Assembly (NCBI RefSeq): GCF_004000985.1
Contig: NZ_BIMH01000010.1
Coordinates: 62,001 to 126,000, forward strand
DNA length: 64,000 bases
Origin: Paenibacillus validus NBRC 15382
Lineage (GTDB): Bacteria; Bacillota; Bacilli; Paenibacillales; NBRC-103111
Direction: 5' to 3'
Below the pieces are notes generated by a model. It was not told the origin of the DNA. It made no database searches and worked only from the letters and a program-made list of their open reading frames with translations. The position numbers were made by a program, and so were the translations under genes. Below, piece by piece: positions 1 through 8,910 of the stretch (the first letter of the stretch is position 1; each line of letters opens with the position of its first letter).

Positions 1-1
1 G

Positions 2-1348
2 CGGGACCGCGCCCGCGCGGCACGCCAGGAGTCTGACAGCATGAAGGTGCAGGGCGGACCGCTGGCTGATTTTACGGTTAAAAGCGAGTTTGTTGGATAT
101 ACTGATTTGGTAACAAGTGCTAAAGTGATCGCAATCGTGCATGAGCAGCAGTTCGTCGATCTGGTCGGAACGGGTGAAACGTGTCAGGTTATCCTGGACC
201 GGACGCCGTTCTATGCGGAAAGCGGCGGTCAAGTCAGCGATCACGGCTACATGACAGCGGGCGATACCGTGCTTAAAGTCGAATCGGTCGGCAAAGCGCC
301 CCACGGCCAGCACGTGCATACCGTCGTCGTCCAGGCCGGTGTGCTGCGCAGCGGAGAGACGGTGCAGGCAACCGTGACTCAGGATGTCCGCGAGGACATT
401 ATCAAGAATCATACGGCGACGCACCTTTTGCATAAAGCTTTGAAAGAAGTGCTGGGCGACCATGTCAATCAAGCGGGCTCGCTCGTTGCGCCGGAACGTC
501 TGCGTTTCGACTTCTCGCATTTCGGAAGCATTTCCGCCGAAGAGCTGCAGGAGATCGAGCGGCGGGTCAACGCGCAAATTTGGAACAGCCTCGAGGTGGA
601 CATTTCGCTCAAGCCGATCGCCGAAGCGAGAGCGATGGGCGCTATGGCGTTGTTCGGGGAAAAATACGGAGATGTTGTGCGTGTCGTTCGCATCGGCGGT
701 TACAGCCTGGAGCTGTGCGGCGGTTGCCACGTGTCCAATACGAGCCAAATCGGCTTGTTCAAGCTCGTCAGCGAGTCCGGCATCGGCTCCGGCATACGGC
801 GGATCGAAGCGACGACCGGGCGTCAGGCCTACCAATACTTGGACGGACAGCTGCAGCTGCTGCGCGATGCGGCAAGCCTGCTGAAGTCGAATATTACGGA
901 CGTGCCGAAACGGGTGGAAGGCTTGTTCACCCAATTGAAGGAGCTTTCCCGCGAGAACGAATCGTTGAAAGCGAAGCTGGGCGGCATTGAAGCCGGCTCC
1001 CTGACCGATCAGGTCAAAGCCGTGAACGGGGTTAACGTGCTTGCGGCCGAAGTAAGCGCGGGCGATATGGAATCGCTGCGCAATATCGTCGACCAGATGA
1101 AGCAAAAGCTCGGTTCGGCCATCATCGTGCTCGGCGCTGCGGCGGAAGATAAGGTGAATCTGGTAGCGGCCGTTTCACAGGATTTGGTCGGGCAAGGCTA
1201 TCATGCCGGCAAGCTGATTAAAGAAGTCGCTGCGGCTTGCGGCGGCAGCGGCGGCGGCCGTCCGGATATGGCGCAGGCGGGCGGTAAAGACGCCTCCAAG
1301 CTGAAGGAAGCCCTCGGAACGGTCGAACGGCTGGTCGCATCCAAATAA
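2..1348 (+). CDS. alaS: Alanine--tRNA ligase, C-terminal half (5' truncated by window)
   Basis: Alanyl-tRNA synthetase charges tRNA-Ala and clears mischarged Ser/Gly. The reading frame is open from base 2 (RDRARAARQESDSM...), so the catalytic and tRNA-binding N-terminal half lies outside the window; family members are about 880 residues and about 448 are present. What remains is the editing (SAD) domain, with the zinc-site motifs HTATHLLH near base 411 and CGGCH near base 718, followed by a coiled-coil linker and the DHHA1 C-Ala domain with a Gly-rich segment (GGSGGGRPDMAQAGG). An ATG at base 41 is internal and should not be taken as the start. The following gene is ireB, the order seen in Bacillus and Paenibacillus. 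Confidence 0.97.
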   Translation, partial: RDRARAARQESDSMKVQGGPLADFTVKSEFVGYTDLVTSAKVIAIVHEQQFVDLVGTGETCQVILDRTPFYAESGGQVSDHGYMTAGDTVLKVESVGKAPHGQHVHTVVVQAGVLRSGETVQATVTQDVREDIIKNHTATHLLHKALKEVLGDHVNQAGSLVAPERLRFDFSHFGSISAEELQEIERRVNAQIWNSLEVDISLKPIAEARAMGAMALFGEKYGDVVRVVRIGGYSLELCGGCHVSNTSQIGLFKLVSESGIGSGIRRIEATTGRQAYQYLDGQLQLLRDAASLLKSNITDVPKRVEGLFTQLKELSRENESLKAKLGGIEAGSLTDQVKAVNGVNVLAAEVSAGDMESLRNIVDQMKQKLGSAIIVLGAAAEDKVNLVAAVSQDLVGQGYHAGKLIKEVAAACGGSGGGRPDMAQAGGKDASKLKEALGTVERLVASK

Positions 1349-1426
1349 ATGTTCGCTGTCAACAGGAATTTTATGGCCGATGGCGAATAAGTCAGTAATA
1401 ACTTTGCAGGGGGGTGCTTCGCAGAT

Positions 1427-1690
1427 ATGAGTTCTATGGATAAAACGATGAAATTCAACATGAAAGCGGAAGAAATCGAAACCTCGCCCAAAGAAGTCAT
1501 TCTCGCGGTGTACGACGCGCTTCAGGAAAAAGGGTACAATCCGATCAATCAAATTGTCGGCTACCTGCTCTCCGGCGATCCGGCCTACATTCCGCGTCAC
1601 AACAACGCCCGGAGCATCATTCGCAAACGGGAACGGGACGAACTGATCGAAGAGCTGGTTCGTTCCTATTTGCAGCAGTACAAATCTTAG
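1427..1690 (+). CDS. ireB: IreB family regulatory phosphoprotein (DUF965)
   Basis: Small 87-residue protein of the IreB/YrzL family, which in Enterococcus is a substrate of the Ser/Thr kinase IreK and influences cell-wall stress responses. The N-terminus carries a Thr-rich stretch (SSMDKTMKF) like the region phosphorylated in the family, followed by the conserved core ([38 protein letters not shown], split here only by reading). A G-rich ribosome binding site lies about 13 nt before the ATG. It sits between alaS and ruvX, the standard Bacillota arrangement. The family assignment is strong; the signalling role in this organism is inferred. Confidence 0.93.
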   Translation: MSSMDKTMKFNMKAEEIETSPKEVILAVYDALQEKGYNPINQIVGYLLSGDPAYIPRHNNARSIIRKRERDELIEELVRSYLQQYKS

Positions 1691-1725
1691 AAGCGGGACG
1701 CAAGAGGGACGGACAGGAGCAAGTT

Positions 1726-2148
1726 ATGCGCTTAATGGGCTTGGATTACGGGGACAAAACGATCGGCGTTGCGGTAAGCGACGAGCTGGGCTGGACCGCG
1801 CAAGGGCTGGAAGTCATCCGTCGTACGACGGAAGAGAGGGACACGAACCGGCTGCGCGAAATTATCCGCGATTACGGCGTGTCGGAGATCGTGGTCGGCT
1901 TGCCGAAGAACATGAACAACACGATCGGCCCGCGTGGGGAAATTTGCATTGCATTTTCCCAAAGTTTACATGAAAAACTACAATTGCCCGTACATTTGTG
2001 GGACGAAAGGTTGACCACCGCCTCCGCGCAGCGTACGCTGCTCGAGGCGGACGTCAGCCGCAAGAAAAGAAAGCAGGTCATCGATAAGATGGCGGCCGCG
2101 CTCATATTGCAAGGATATATGGATGCCAACTCCAACTCGAAGAGGTGA
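1726..2148 (+). CDS. ruvX: Putative pre-16S rRNA nuclease / Holliday junction resolvase RuvX (YqgF)
   Basis: RNase H-fold nuclease of the YqgF family, implicated in 16S rRNA 5'-end maturation and, by fold, in Holliday-junction resolution. The 140-residue length is typical. Visible motifs are LGLDYGDKTIGVA-type first acidic strand (RLMGLDYGDKTIGVAVS), the EIVVGLPKNMN loop, the WDERLTT segment, and a terminal DKMAAALILQGYMD helix with a catalytic Asp. The start ATG follows GGACAGGAGCAAGTT. The ribosome binding site of the next gene (AGAGGTGA) overlaps the last codons, so the two are translationally close. Confidence 0.95.
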   Translation: MRLMGLDYGDKTIGVAVSDELGWTAQGLEVIRRTTEERDTNRLREIIRDYGVSEIVVGLPKNMNNTIGPRGEICIAFSQSLHEKLQLPVHLWDERLTTASAQRTLLEADVSRKKRKQVIDKMAAALILQGYMDANSNSKR

Positions 2149-2155
2149 AGAACTC

Positions 2156-2482
2156 ATGTCTCAGAACGACCAGAACGTGAACGAAGAGCTGTTGCAGGAA
2201 GAAGAGCCCGAAATTATATTCATTCCGGATGATGAAGGCAACGAAGAAGAATTTGAAGTGATTATGAAGTTCGAAGTGGACGGCTCGGACAAGAAGTACA
2301 TGATGGTCGTCCCTGTGGACGCCGACGAGGAATCCGACGAGGTGTATGCGTTCCGTTATGAAGAAGACGGCGACGATCTGCAGCTGTACACGATCGACGA
2401 TGAAGAAGAATGGAACATTGTCGAAGAAACGTTCAACACGCTGATGGACGAATTCGAGGAAGACGAAGAAGAGTCCAAGTAA
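2156..2482 (+). CDS. DUF1292 domain-containing protein (YrzB-like), copy 1
   Basis: Acidic 108-residue protein of the DUF1292/YrzB family, of unknown function and usually encoded just after ruvX. The start was set at the ATG preceded by AGAGGTGAAGAACTC rather than an upstream in-frame ATG inside ruvX. The sequence is dominated by Glu/Asp and shows the family core (EFEVIMKFEVDGSDKKYM, YAFRYEEDGDDLQLYTIDDEEEW). A second DUF1292 protein follows 24 nt downstream. Likely cotranscribed from alaS through to the terminator at 2840. No enzymatic motif is visible. Confidence 0.9.
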   Translation: MSQNDQNVNEELLQEEEPEIIFIPDDEGNEEEFEVIMKFEVDGSDKKYMMVVPVDADEESDEVYAFRYEEDGDDLQLYTIDDEEEWNIVEETFNTLMDEFEEDEEESK

Positions 2483-2506
2483 GCTTAGGTGCAAAGGAGG
2501 AGGCCC

Positions 2507-2818
2507 ATGTCGAATTCGGCCTCGGAAGCGGTGCCGACGCGCCAGTTGCGGGAAGCGTACGGAGATGATATTATTTTATATGATGAGCATCAAGAATCCG
2601 TCGTGTACCGCATTGTGTCGGAGCTTGTCAGGAACGGCCAAGGCTATGCCATGCTGGAGAAGGCGAAGCCGGGCAAAGAGGATGAACCGGAAGTTTTTCG
2701 CGTAACGCGTAATGAAGACGGGGAACTTGCGCTGGAGACGATCGAAGACGACGACGAGTGGGAAGAGGTCTCGGAGCTTTTCGACGAATGGACGTTTCCG
2801 GCGGATGAATCGTTGTAA
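2507..2818 (+). CDS. DUF1292 domain-containing protein, copy 2
   Basis: 103-residue acidic protein, second DUF1292 member in tandem. An ideal AAAGGAGGAGGCCC ribosome binding site sits just before the chosen ATG; an ATG 18 nt upstream lies within or before that site and is unlikely. The core (DIILYDEHQESVVYRIVSE, EVFRVTRNEDGELALETI, DDDEWEEVSELFDEW) parallels copy 1 but is clearly diverged, so this is an old duplication rather than a recent one. It is the last gene before a strong intrinsic terminator. Function unknown. Confidence 0.88.
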   Translation: MSNSASEAVPTRQLREAYGDDIILYDEHQESVVYRIVSELVRNGQGYAMLEKAKPGKEDEPEVFRVTRNEDGELALETIEDDDEWEEVSELFDEWTFPADESL

Positions 2819-2839
2819 TGTAGGTTGGCCGTATACCAC

Positions 2840-2864
2840 GAGCGGAGATTCTCCGCTCTTTTTC
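2840..2864 (+). terminator. Intrinsic terminator after the ruvX/DUF1292 operon
   Basis: GAGCGGAG - ATT - CTCCGCTC is a perfect 8-bp stem with a 3-nt loop followed directly by TTTTT. It closes the alaS-ireB-ruvX-DUF1292 transcription unit. Confidence 0.9.
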
Positions 2865-2914
2865 GTTTGAATAGAAGAAAGGAGCGGCGCCCTTTCAGGT
2901 GCAGATAGCAGGCG

Positions 2915-3964
2915 ATGTCGCTGAAACGTGTTGGAATTGTAGCAATCATGATCATAATTCTCATCGGCCTTGGGACCGCGCTAGGGCTGATGCTGTACGT
3001 CAGCCGCGGGCTTGCGCCGCTTCCGGCGTCAAGCGAGCTCAAGCGGGTGGCGTACCCTCCCGGAACGGGGATCAGCGAGCTTGCCTCGCAGCTTGAAGAG
3101 AAAGGGTTAATCCGCGATGCGCGGCTCTTCAGGTGGTACTTGAAGCTGAAGGGCGAGGGCGGCAAGTTTCAAGCGGGCGAATACGAGCTGTCGCCCGGCT
3201 TGTCGAAGGAAGCGATCGTCTCGCTGTTCAATCGCGGCGAGACGGTGAAGTCGGCAGGTATACGCCTCACCGTTCCGGAAGGCTTTACGCTGAAGCAAAC
3301 AGCCGAGAAGCTGCAGCAGCTCGGCGTCGACGCGCAGGCGTTCGAAGCGGCGGCGCAGCAATTCCAAGGATCCGGGGACTCGGTGGCTTCGGGCATACCG
3401 GCGGACCCGAATATGAAGGTGCGGCTGGAGGGTTACTTGTTCCCCGAAACCTACGAGTGGAAGAAAGACGCCTCGGCGCAGGAGATGATCGCCACGATGG
3501 TCGGCGAATTGGACAAACGGCTGCAGGAGCTGCCCGAAGGCTGGCGGCAGGCGATGGCCGAACGCGGCCTTTCGTTTCACCAAATGTTAACGCTCGCCTC
3601 CTTGGTGGAGAGGGAAGTGGCGGTAGAGGAAGAGCGGGCGCTCGTCAGCGGCGTTATTCACAACCGGTTGAAGCAAAACAAGCAGCTGGAAATTGACGCC
3701 ACGATTCAATACTTGTTCGATAAGCCGAAAGAGCGGCTGTTCGAGAAAGATTTGCGTATCGAGAGCCCGTATAACACGTACTTGAACAAAGGGCTGCCTC
3801 CGGGGCCGATCGCCAGCCCGTCGCTCGCTTCGATTCACGCGGCGATTTACCCCGCCGAGACGAACTATTTGTTCTACGTGACGAAGAAGGACGGCAGCCG
3901 AACGCACTTGTTTGCGGAAACGTTCGAGCAGCATAAGAAAAATATTGCCGAGAGCAACAAGTAG
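2915..3964 (+). CDS. mltG: Endolytic transglycosylase MltG
   Basis: Membrane-anchored lytic transglycosylase that cleaves nascent peptidoglycan and sets glycan length. 349 residues: a single N-terminal membrane segment (about residues 5-30, RVGIVAIMIIILIGLGTA...), a LysM-like region (YPPGTGISELASQLEEKGLI), then the YceG catalytic domain with the proposed catalytic Glu near residue 232 in LASLVEREV, followed by HNRLKQNKQLEIDATIQYL and the YNTYLNKGLPPGPIASPS signature. An in-frame stop just upstream (at 2906) fixes the start; its ribosome binding site is weak, with a better AAAGGAG some 30 nt upstream. In Bacillus subtilis the order is mltG (yrrL) - yrrM - yrrN - yrrO; yrrM is absent here. Confidence 0.94.
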   Translation: MSLKRVGIVAIMIIILIGLGTALGLMLYVSRGLAPLPASSELKRVAYPPGTGISELASQLEEKGLIRDARLFRWYLKLKGEGGKFQAGEYELSPGLSKEAIVSLFNRGETVKSAGIRLTVPEGFTLKQTAEKLQQLGVDAQAFEAAAQQFQGSGDSVASGIPADPNMKVRLEGYLFPETYEWKKDASAQEMIATMVGELDKRLQELPEGWRQAMAERGLSFHQMLTLASLVEREVAVEEERALVSGVIHNRLKQNKQLEIDATIQYLFDKPKERLFEKDLRIESPYNTYLNKGLPPGPIASPSLASIHAAIYPAETNYLFYVTKKDGSRTHLFAETFEQHKKNIAESNK

Positions 3965-4000
3965 ATCAAAGTTGTCTCAAGGAAAGAAGGTGTGACTGTC

Positions 4001-4942
4001 ATGACGAAAAAACCGGAATTGCTGATCCCGGCCGGTACGGTCCGGGAGGCGCAGCGTTATATCGAGGCGGGTGCAAACGCCGTTGTCGTAGGCGAGCATC
4101 GCTTCGGCCTGCGCTTACCGGGCGAGATCTCCATAGCCGGGCTTGAAGAGCTTGTTCCTTGGGCGCATGCACGCAACGCCTGTGTGTATGTGGCGGTGAA
4201 CAACCTTATGGATAACGGGCTGCTGGCCCCGCTTGAAACGTATTTGAAAGAGCTGGACCGTGTGCAGGTCGACGGGCTCGTTTTCGGCGACCCTGCTGTA
4301 CTAATCGCCGTTCGCAGAGCGGCGCCCGGCATGAAGCTGCATTGGAATGCGGAGATGACGTCGACCAACTACGCGACGGCCCGGTATTGGGCGGGCAAGG
4401 GAGCCGTCCGGATGGTGCTGGCGCGCGAGTTGAACCTCGAGGAGACGCTGGAGATCAAGCGGCAGCTGCCCGAGCTGGAAGTTCAAGTGCAGGTGCACGG
4501 CATCACGAACATTTACCACTCGAAGCGGAGCTTGCTGACGAATTACAAGGAACATCAAGGCCGTCCCGAAGAGCTGGAACAGCTGGATCTCGGCATGGAT
4601 GAAGGTTTGTTCCTGATCGAGCAGGAGCGTCAGAACGAGCGGTATCCGGTGTACGAGGATGTGAACGGCACGCACATTATGAGCTCGGACGATGTCTGCA
4701 TGCTGGACAGCCTTCACGAGCTGCTGGAAGGCGGCATCGACTGCTTGAAGGTGGAGTCGCTCTTGAAGACGCCGGCCTACAACGAAACGGTGCTGCGCAG
4801 CTACAGACAAGCGATCGACGCCTATACGGCGGACCCGGGCGGTTACCGGTTCCAGGAAGAGTGGCTGGAGGCGATTCGCAAGCTGCAGGATCCGCGGCGC
4901 GAGCTGTCGTACGGGTTCTTCTATAAAGAGCAAGTATACTAA
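4001..4942 (+). CDS. trhP1: Peptidase U32 family protein, YrrN/TrhP1-like
   Basis: U32-family protein, 313 residues. In B. subtilis the paired U32 proteins YrrN and YrrO (TrhP1/TrhP2) are needed for prephenate-dependent 5-hydroxylation of wobble uridine in tRNA; whether proteolysis ever occurs is doubtful. The ATG is preceded by AGAAGGTG at 8-nt spacing; a GTG three codons upstream is less favourable. The TIM-barrel features are clear (ELLIPAGTVREAQRYIEAGANAVVVG), and MSSDDVCMLDSL matches the usual MSSKDLCM. The signature segment reads VHGITNIYHSKRSLLTNY and lacks the cysteines of the U32 motif seen in the downstream paralogue, so it is probably the non-catalytic partner. Confidence 0.85.
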   Translation: MTKKPELLIPAGTVREAQRYIEAGANAVVVGEHRFGLRLPGEISIAGLEELVPWAHARNACVYVAVNNLMDNGLLAPLETYLKELDRVQVDGLVFGDPAVLIAVRRAAPGMKLHWNAEMTSTNYATARYWAGKGAVRMVLARELNLEETLEIKRQLPELEVQVQVHGITNIYHSKRSLLTNYKEHQGRPEELEQLDLGMDEGLFLIEQERQNERYPVYEDVNGTHIMSSDDVCMLDSLHELLEGGIDCLKVESLLKTPAYNETVLRSYRQAIDAYTADPGGYRFQEEWLEAIRKLQDPRRELSYGFFYKEQVY

Positions 4943-4971
4943 GAAGCGTTACACGAAATGGGGTGAGTGCG

Positions 4972-6267
4972 ATGACATTAATCAATCAAGAGCTGCTGGG
5001 CAAACGCGTGCGTCTGGATAAACCGGAGCTGCTGGCTCCTGCGGGCAGCCTGGAGAAGCTGAAGTTCGCCGTGCATTACGGCGCGGATGCGGTATATATC
5101 GGTGGGCAGCAGTACGGGCTGCGTTCCAACGCGGATAATTTCACATTCGAAGAAATGCGCGAGGGCGTTGAGTTTGCCGAAAAATACGGCGCCAAGGTGT
5201 TCGTCGCGACTAACATTTTTGCGCACAACGAGGATATCGACGGCCTGGAGGACTATTTGCGCGGCATTCAGGATGCGGGCGTACACGCGATCATCGTAGC
5301 CGATCCGATCATTATCGAGACGTGCCGGCGGGTGGCGCCGAAGCTGGAAATTCATTTGAGCACGCAGCAGTCGACGATGAACTGGCAGGCCGTGCAGTTC
5401 TGGAAGGAAGACGGCGTGGACCGCGTCGTGCTGGCGCGCGAAGTGAGCATGGAGGAGATCGTCGACATCAAGCGCAACGTGGACATCGAAATCGAAGTGT
5501 TCGTGCATGGCGCGATGTGCAGCTCCTATTCAGGCCGGTGCGTACTGTCGAACCATTTTACGGACCGCGATTCGAACCGGGGCGGCTGTTCGCAGTCGTG
5601 CCGCTGGAAATATGACCTGTTTACAACGGAAGAGGAGCTCGGCGGGACGTCTGCGTCTCAGATCGGCATCAAGGAGCTGCCGTTGTTCCAGGAGGGTGAC
5701 AATCCGTTCTCGATGAGCTCGAAAGACTTGTGCATGATCGAGCACATCCCCGAGCTGATTCGCTCCGGAGTCGACAGCTTCAAGATCGAAGGGCGGATGA
5801 AGAGCGTCCACTACGTGGCGACGGTCGTGAATGCGTACCGCCAAGCGATCGACGCGTACTTCGACGATCCGCAAAATTATACGTTAAAGCCGGAATGGCT
5901 GTACGAAATTCAGAAGGCGGCGAACCGTCCGCTGAACACCGGCTTTTTCTACGACGAACCGGGTCACGAGGATCACATCTTCGAGCCGGAGGACAAAGCG
6001 GCGCCTTACGACTTCGTCGGCGTCGTGATGGACTACGATCCGGCCGAAGGCATAGCGCTCATCCAGCAGCGCAACCACTTTAAACCGGGACAAGAGGTGG
6101 AGTTTTTCGGCCCGGGCGGCACATTCTTCAAGCAGCAGGTGCCCAGCATCGCGAACGAGGCCGGAGAGGCGCTTGACGCCGCCCGCCATCCGCTGCAATT
6201 GATTCGGATGAAAGTGGAGCAGCCGGTTCGTCCGTTCGATATGATGCGCAAACGAGTCGGCAAATAA
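4972..6267 (+). CDS. trhP2: Peptidase U32 family protein, YrrO/TrhP2-like
   Basis: 431-residue U32 protein, probable tRNA 5-hydroxyuridine synthesis enzyme of the TrhP type working with the upstream paralogue. The full U32 signature is present, EVFVHGAMCSSYSGRC...CSQSCRWKY, giving the conserved cysteine set, and MSSKDLCMIEHI and SFKIEGRMKS follow. A C-terminal beta domain (YDFVGVVMDYDPAEGIALIQQRNHF) is present, unlike in the shorter upstream paralogue. GGGGTGA precedes the ATG; an in-frame GTG nine bases upstream overlaps that site. It lies 29 nt after the first U32 gene and ends before a strong terminator, so the mltG-U32-U32 genes form one unit. Confidence 0.9.
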   Translation: MTLINQELLGKRVRLDKPELLAPAGSLEKLKFAVHYGADAVYIGGQQYGLRSNADNFTFEEMREGVEFAEKYGAKVFVATNIFAHNEDIDGLEDYLRGIQDAGVHAIIVADPIIIETCRRVAPKLEIHLSTQQSTMNWQAVQFWKEDGVDRVVLAREVSMEEIVDIKRNVDIEIEVFVHGAMCSSYSGRCVLSNHFTDRDSNRGGCSQSCRWKYDLFTTEEELGGTSASQIGIKELPLFQEGDNPFSMSSKDLCMIEHIPELIRSGVDSFKIEGRMKSVHYVATVVNAYRQAIDAYFDDPQNYTLKPEWLYEIQKAANRPLNTGFFYDEPGHEDHIFEPEDKAAPYDFVGVVMDYDPAEGIALIQQRNHFKPGQEVEFFGPGGTFFKQQVPSIANEAGEALDAARHPLQLIRMKVEQPVRPFDMMRKRVGK

Positions 6268-6283
6268 CGGAAATGCGAAAAAG

Positions 6284-6322
6284 AAAGGCCCGCGATCAAG
6301 CTTCACGCTCGCGGGCCTTTTT
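6284..6322 (+). terminator. Intrinsic terminator after the U32 genes
   Basis: GGCCCGCGA and TCGCGGGCC form a 9-bp perfect stem around a 13-nt loop, followed by TTTTTG. It ends the mltG-trhP unit. Confidence 0.92.
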
Positions 6323-6354
6323 GCGTGTCCGGAAATTCGAACAAAAAAGTACTT

Positions 6355-6380
6355 CAAAAGGACGGGCTTTATCCCGATAT
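6355..6380 (+). promoter_or_regulatory. Candidate SigD (motility) promoter for the chemoreceptor
   Basis: CAAA - N15 - CCGATAT matches the SigD consensus TAAA-N15-CCGATAT at all but one position and lies upstream of a chemoreceptor gene, a usual SigD target. The predicted leader is about 165 nt and contains a hairpin (GCCTAT-AAAA..TTTT-ATAGGC region, 6391-6413) with no U-tract. The match is seen directly; use by SigD is inferred. Confidence 0.6.
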
Positions 6381-6551
6381 ATATAAACATGCCTATAAAA
6401 CCTTTTCATAGGCTAATCACCAAGCACTATGTTTATTGGAAAGGAATACATAAAAGGTGGAGGATTTTGGCTTAATATGTCGAATAGGTTCTTGTACCTA
6501 GAAGCAACAAGAAAATGATTTGAAACCAAAATGAATTAGGTGGTGTTTCCT

Positions 6552-8732
6552 GTGAAGAATAGGTTGTCTTCACTACTTGTAAGCCTGCAAAAATTCGGCA
6601 AAAGCGCACAAATGAAACTTGCTGCACAAACATCCCGGTCTAAGCGGTCTGGCACAAGCGCTGCCGGTTCTGTCGCCGAATCCTTACAGAACATGCGGAT
6701 GACCCATCTTATGAAATCCGTCGGGGCGAAGCTGTTCTTGATTTTTTTCTTCTGCATCTTGTTTTTTGTGTTGACGGTTGGCTTGACTTCTTATTACAAG
6801 TCCAAGCAAGTCCTTCAGAACAAAGTGGCGGACGCTTCGGAGCAAACAATCATTCAAGCGGGATCGAAGCTTGACCTGATCTATTCGACCTTCGAAGATT
6901 TGACCATGCAGATGATGCTGAACGAAGATTTGCGGGCAACGATCACGAATCTTCGCGCAACAGGACGAGATACATACGATTATATGAACTTGAACCGGTT
7001 AGTGAACGAGAAGCTGAATGTTTATGCTTTCTCTAATAAAAGCATTAAAGCCGTGCATTTGCTGACGGAAACGGGCGAACCTATAAGTTCGACGGCCAAT
7101 ACGATGGGCAACGACAGCCGGGCCGAGAAGGACTGGTTCAAGAAAATCATCGAGGGCAACGGTCAGGCGGTCTGGCTTAGTACACAGGAGAAAGGATTCA
7201 CCGACGGCGTTCTGGGGAACGCGCAGCCGACGTTCGCCCTGGGCCGCATACTGAAAAGCCCGTCGACGAGTCAAATTACCGGTGTGCTGCTGATCGAAAT
7301 CGGCGTCGATACGATCGGCCGGGAAACCGAAAGCATCAGCATGGGCGAAGGCGGAAGCACGATCATCGTTTCCGATACGAATACATACGTGTACTCCCCG
7401 AATCAGGAACAGCTCGGCAAAGAAAGCAAGCTGGATGTGCCCGAAGACGCTTTCAAAGAGGGGAACGGCAAGCTGACCAGCATTAAGGGCGATTACCAGA
7501 TCGTGTACTACAAATCGCAGGTTAACGGATGGAACTTCATCGGTTATATGCCGGTCAACGAATTGGTCAGAGACGCTTCGGTCATTTTCAACCTGACGCT
7601 TGGCATGGCGCTCGGGGCGATGGTCATTGCCGTTATCATCGGTTACTTCATCGCCCGCATGATCGGGCGTCCGCTCGTGCTGCTGCGCAACCTGATGAAG
7701 GAAGGCGAGCAGGGCAATCTGCGCGTCCGTATGGATGTGAAGAGCCAGGACGAAATCGGGCAGCTTAGCGTCAGCTTCAACCAAATGATGGAGAAAATTA
7801 CGGCGCTTGTGCAGCAAACGAACGCTTCCGCGCAAGAGGTGCTGCAGACGGCGGCCGACTTGTCCGATGCGTCGAAGAGAACGGCGATGTCCGCCAAAGA
7901 TATCTCGATCGCGACCGAGGAAATCGCCAACGGCGCATCCAGCTTGGCGGTCGAGTCCGAGCGAGGCAACGAATTGACGCACAACATCGCCAAGCAGATG
8001 AAAAGTGTCGTGGAAGCGAACGTGATCATGGGCACGTCAGCCGGCGAAGTACAAGGCTCGAGTAAGCAAGGGATCACTTATATGAGCGAGCTGATCGGCA
8101 AAACGAACGAAACGGAATCGATGACCCGCTCCATGGTGGAGAAAGTCGATAATTTAAAAGAAAGCACGCGCTCCATTCGTAAAATTCTCGACGTGCTCGG
8201 CAATATGACGAAGCAAACGAACATTCTATCCTTGAATGCGACCATCGAAGCGGCTCGAGCCGGCGCGGCAGGCAAAGGCTTTATGGTCGTGGCCGATGAA
8301 ATCCGCAAGCTGGCCGATCAATCCCGTCAGTCGATTGCGATCGTCGGGCAAATCACGGAGCAAATTCAGAAGGAAATTGACGAGACGGTGCAGGTGTTGT
8401 CGCAAGCGTATCCGATTTTCCAAGAGCAAATTTCGTCGGTTAAGGAAGCGGATTCCATCTTCAAGCAGGTTGATACGCAAATGGCAGGCTTTATCGAGCG
8501 CCTGTCCGAAGTGACCGAGTCGATCAGTCAATTGGAATCGTCCCAATCGGTGCTTAGCGATGCGATGGCTAACGTCAGCGCGGTGGCGCAGCAGTCGTCG
8601 GCCACTTCGGAGGAAGTGGCATCGCTCAGCTCGGAGCAGCTCAACGTTTCCACCGGACTCGTCAAGCTGTCCGACAAGCTGGAGGAGCTGTCCAATTCCT
8701 TGAAAGAATCGTTATCCAAATTCCAAGTATAG
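6552..8732 (+). CDS. Methyl-accepting chemotaxis protein, membrane-bound
   Basis: 726-residue transmembrane chemoreceptor that signals to CheA/CheW. The GTG start is preceded by AGGTGGTG at good spacing; an in-frame GTG four codons upstream lies in that site. Layout: an unusually long basic N-terminal cytoplasmic tail (about 55 residues), TM1 near residues 58-82, an extracellular Cache-type sensor of about 255 residues, TM2 near 343-368, HAMP, then a methylation/signalling coiled coil. The tip reads [24 protein letters not shown], a clear signalling hairpin. The C-terminus (LSKFQV) has no CheR-tethering pentapeptide. It is monocistronic: candidate SigD promoter upstream, strong terminator downstream. 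The ligand cannot be told. Confidence 0.95.
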   Translation: MKNRLSSLLVSLQKFGKSAQMKLAAQTSRSKRSGTSAAGSVAESLQNMRMTHLMKSVGAKLFLIFFFCILFFVLTVGLTSYYKSKQVLQNKVADASEQTIIQAGSKLDLIYSTFEDLTMQMMLNEDLRATITNLRATGRDTYDYMNLNRLVNEKLNVYAFSNKSIKAVHLLTETGEPISSTANTMGNDSRAEKDWFKKIIEGNGQAVWLSTQEKGFTDGVLGNAQPTFALGRILKSPSTSQITGVLLIEIGVDTIGRETESISMGEGGSTIIVSDTNTYVYSPNQEQLGKESKLDVPEDAFKEGNGKLTSIKGDYQIVYYKSQVNGWNFIGYMPVNELVRDASVIFNLTLGMALGAMVIAVIIGYFIARMIGRPLVLLRNLMKEGEQGNLRVRMDVKSQDEIGQLSVSFNQMMEKITALVQQTNASAQEVLQTAADLSDASKRTAMSAKDISIATEEIANGASSLAVESERGNELTHNIAKQMKSVVEANVIMGTSAGEVQGSSKQGITYMSELIGKTNETESMTRSMVEKVDNLKESTRSIRKILDVLGNMTKQTNILSLNATIEAARAGAAGKGFMVVADEIRKLADQSRQSIAIVGQITEQIQKEIDETVQVLSQAYPIFQEQISSVKEADSIFKQVDTQMAGFIERLSEVTESISQLESSQSVLSDAMANVSAVAQQSSATSEEVASLSSEQLNVSTGLVKLSDKLEELSNSLKESLSKFQV

Positions 8733-8756
8733 ACCGAGTGATCGGTTCACGTTACG

Positions 8757-8790
8757 GCGCTTGCCTCTGCGGAGAGGCGGGCGCTTTTTT
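8757..8790 (+). terminator. Intrinsic terminator after the chemoreceptor gene
   Basis: A 12-bp stem (GCGCTTGCCTCT with AGAGGCGGGCGC, two G-U pairs) closed by a GCGG loop is followed by TTTTTT. Because it lies at the 5' end of the longest open frame of the next gene, it argues that the next gene starts further downstream, at 8911. Confidence 0.92.
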
Positions 8791-8910
8791 CCATTTCATG
8801 GGATTGAAGGCGTGGCGGCTTTGACTTCAAGCTCTGCCGCGTTTGTCGAAGCTTGTATATGCGCATACTGGAAGAAAACAGCACAAGCGCGAAGCGAGCA
8901 GGTGAGTGCC

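Noticed and set aside
6381-6551. c-di-GMP or other known riboswitch in the chemoreceptor leader
   Set aside because: No recognisable conserved core; only two short hairpins.
8761-8910. 50-residue N-terminal extension of the penicillin-binding protein
   Set aside because: It would begin inside the terminator of the chemoreceptor gene and contains no start with a ribosome binding site before 8902-8911.
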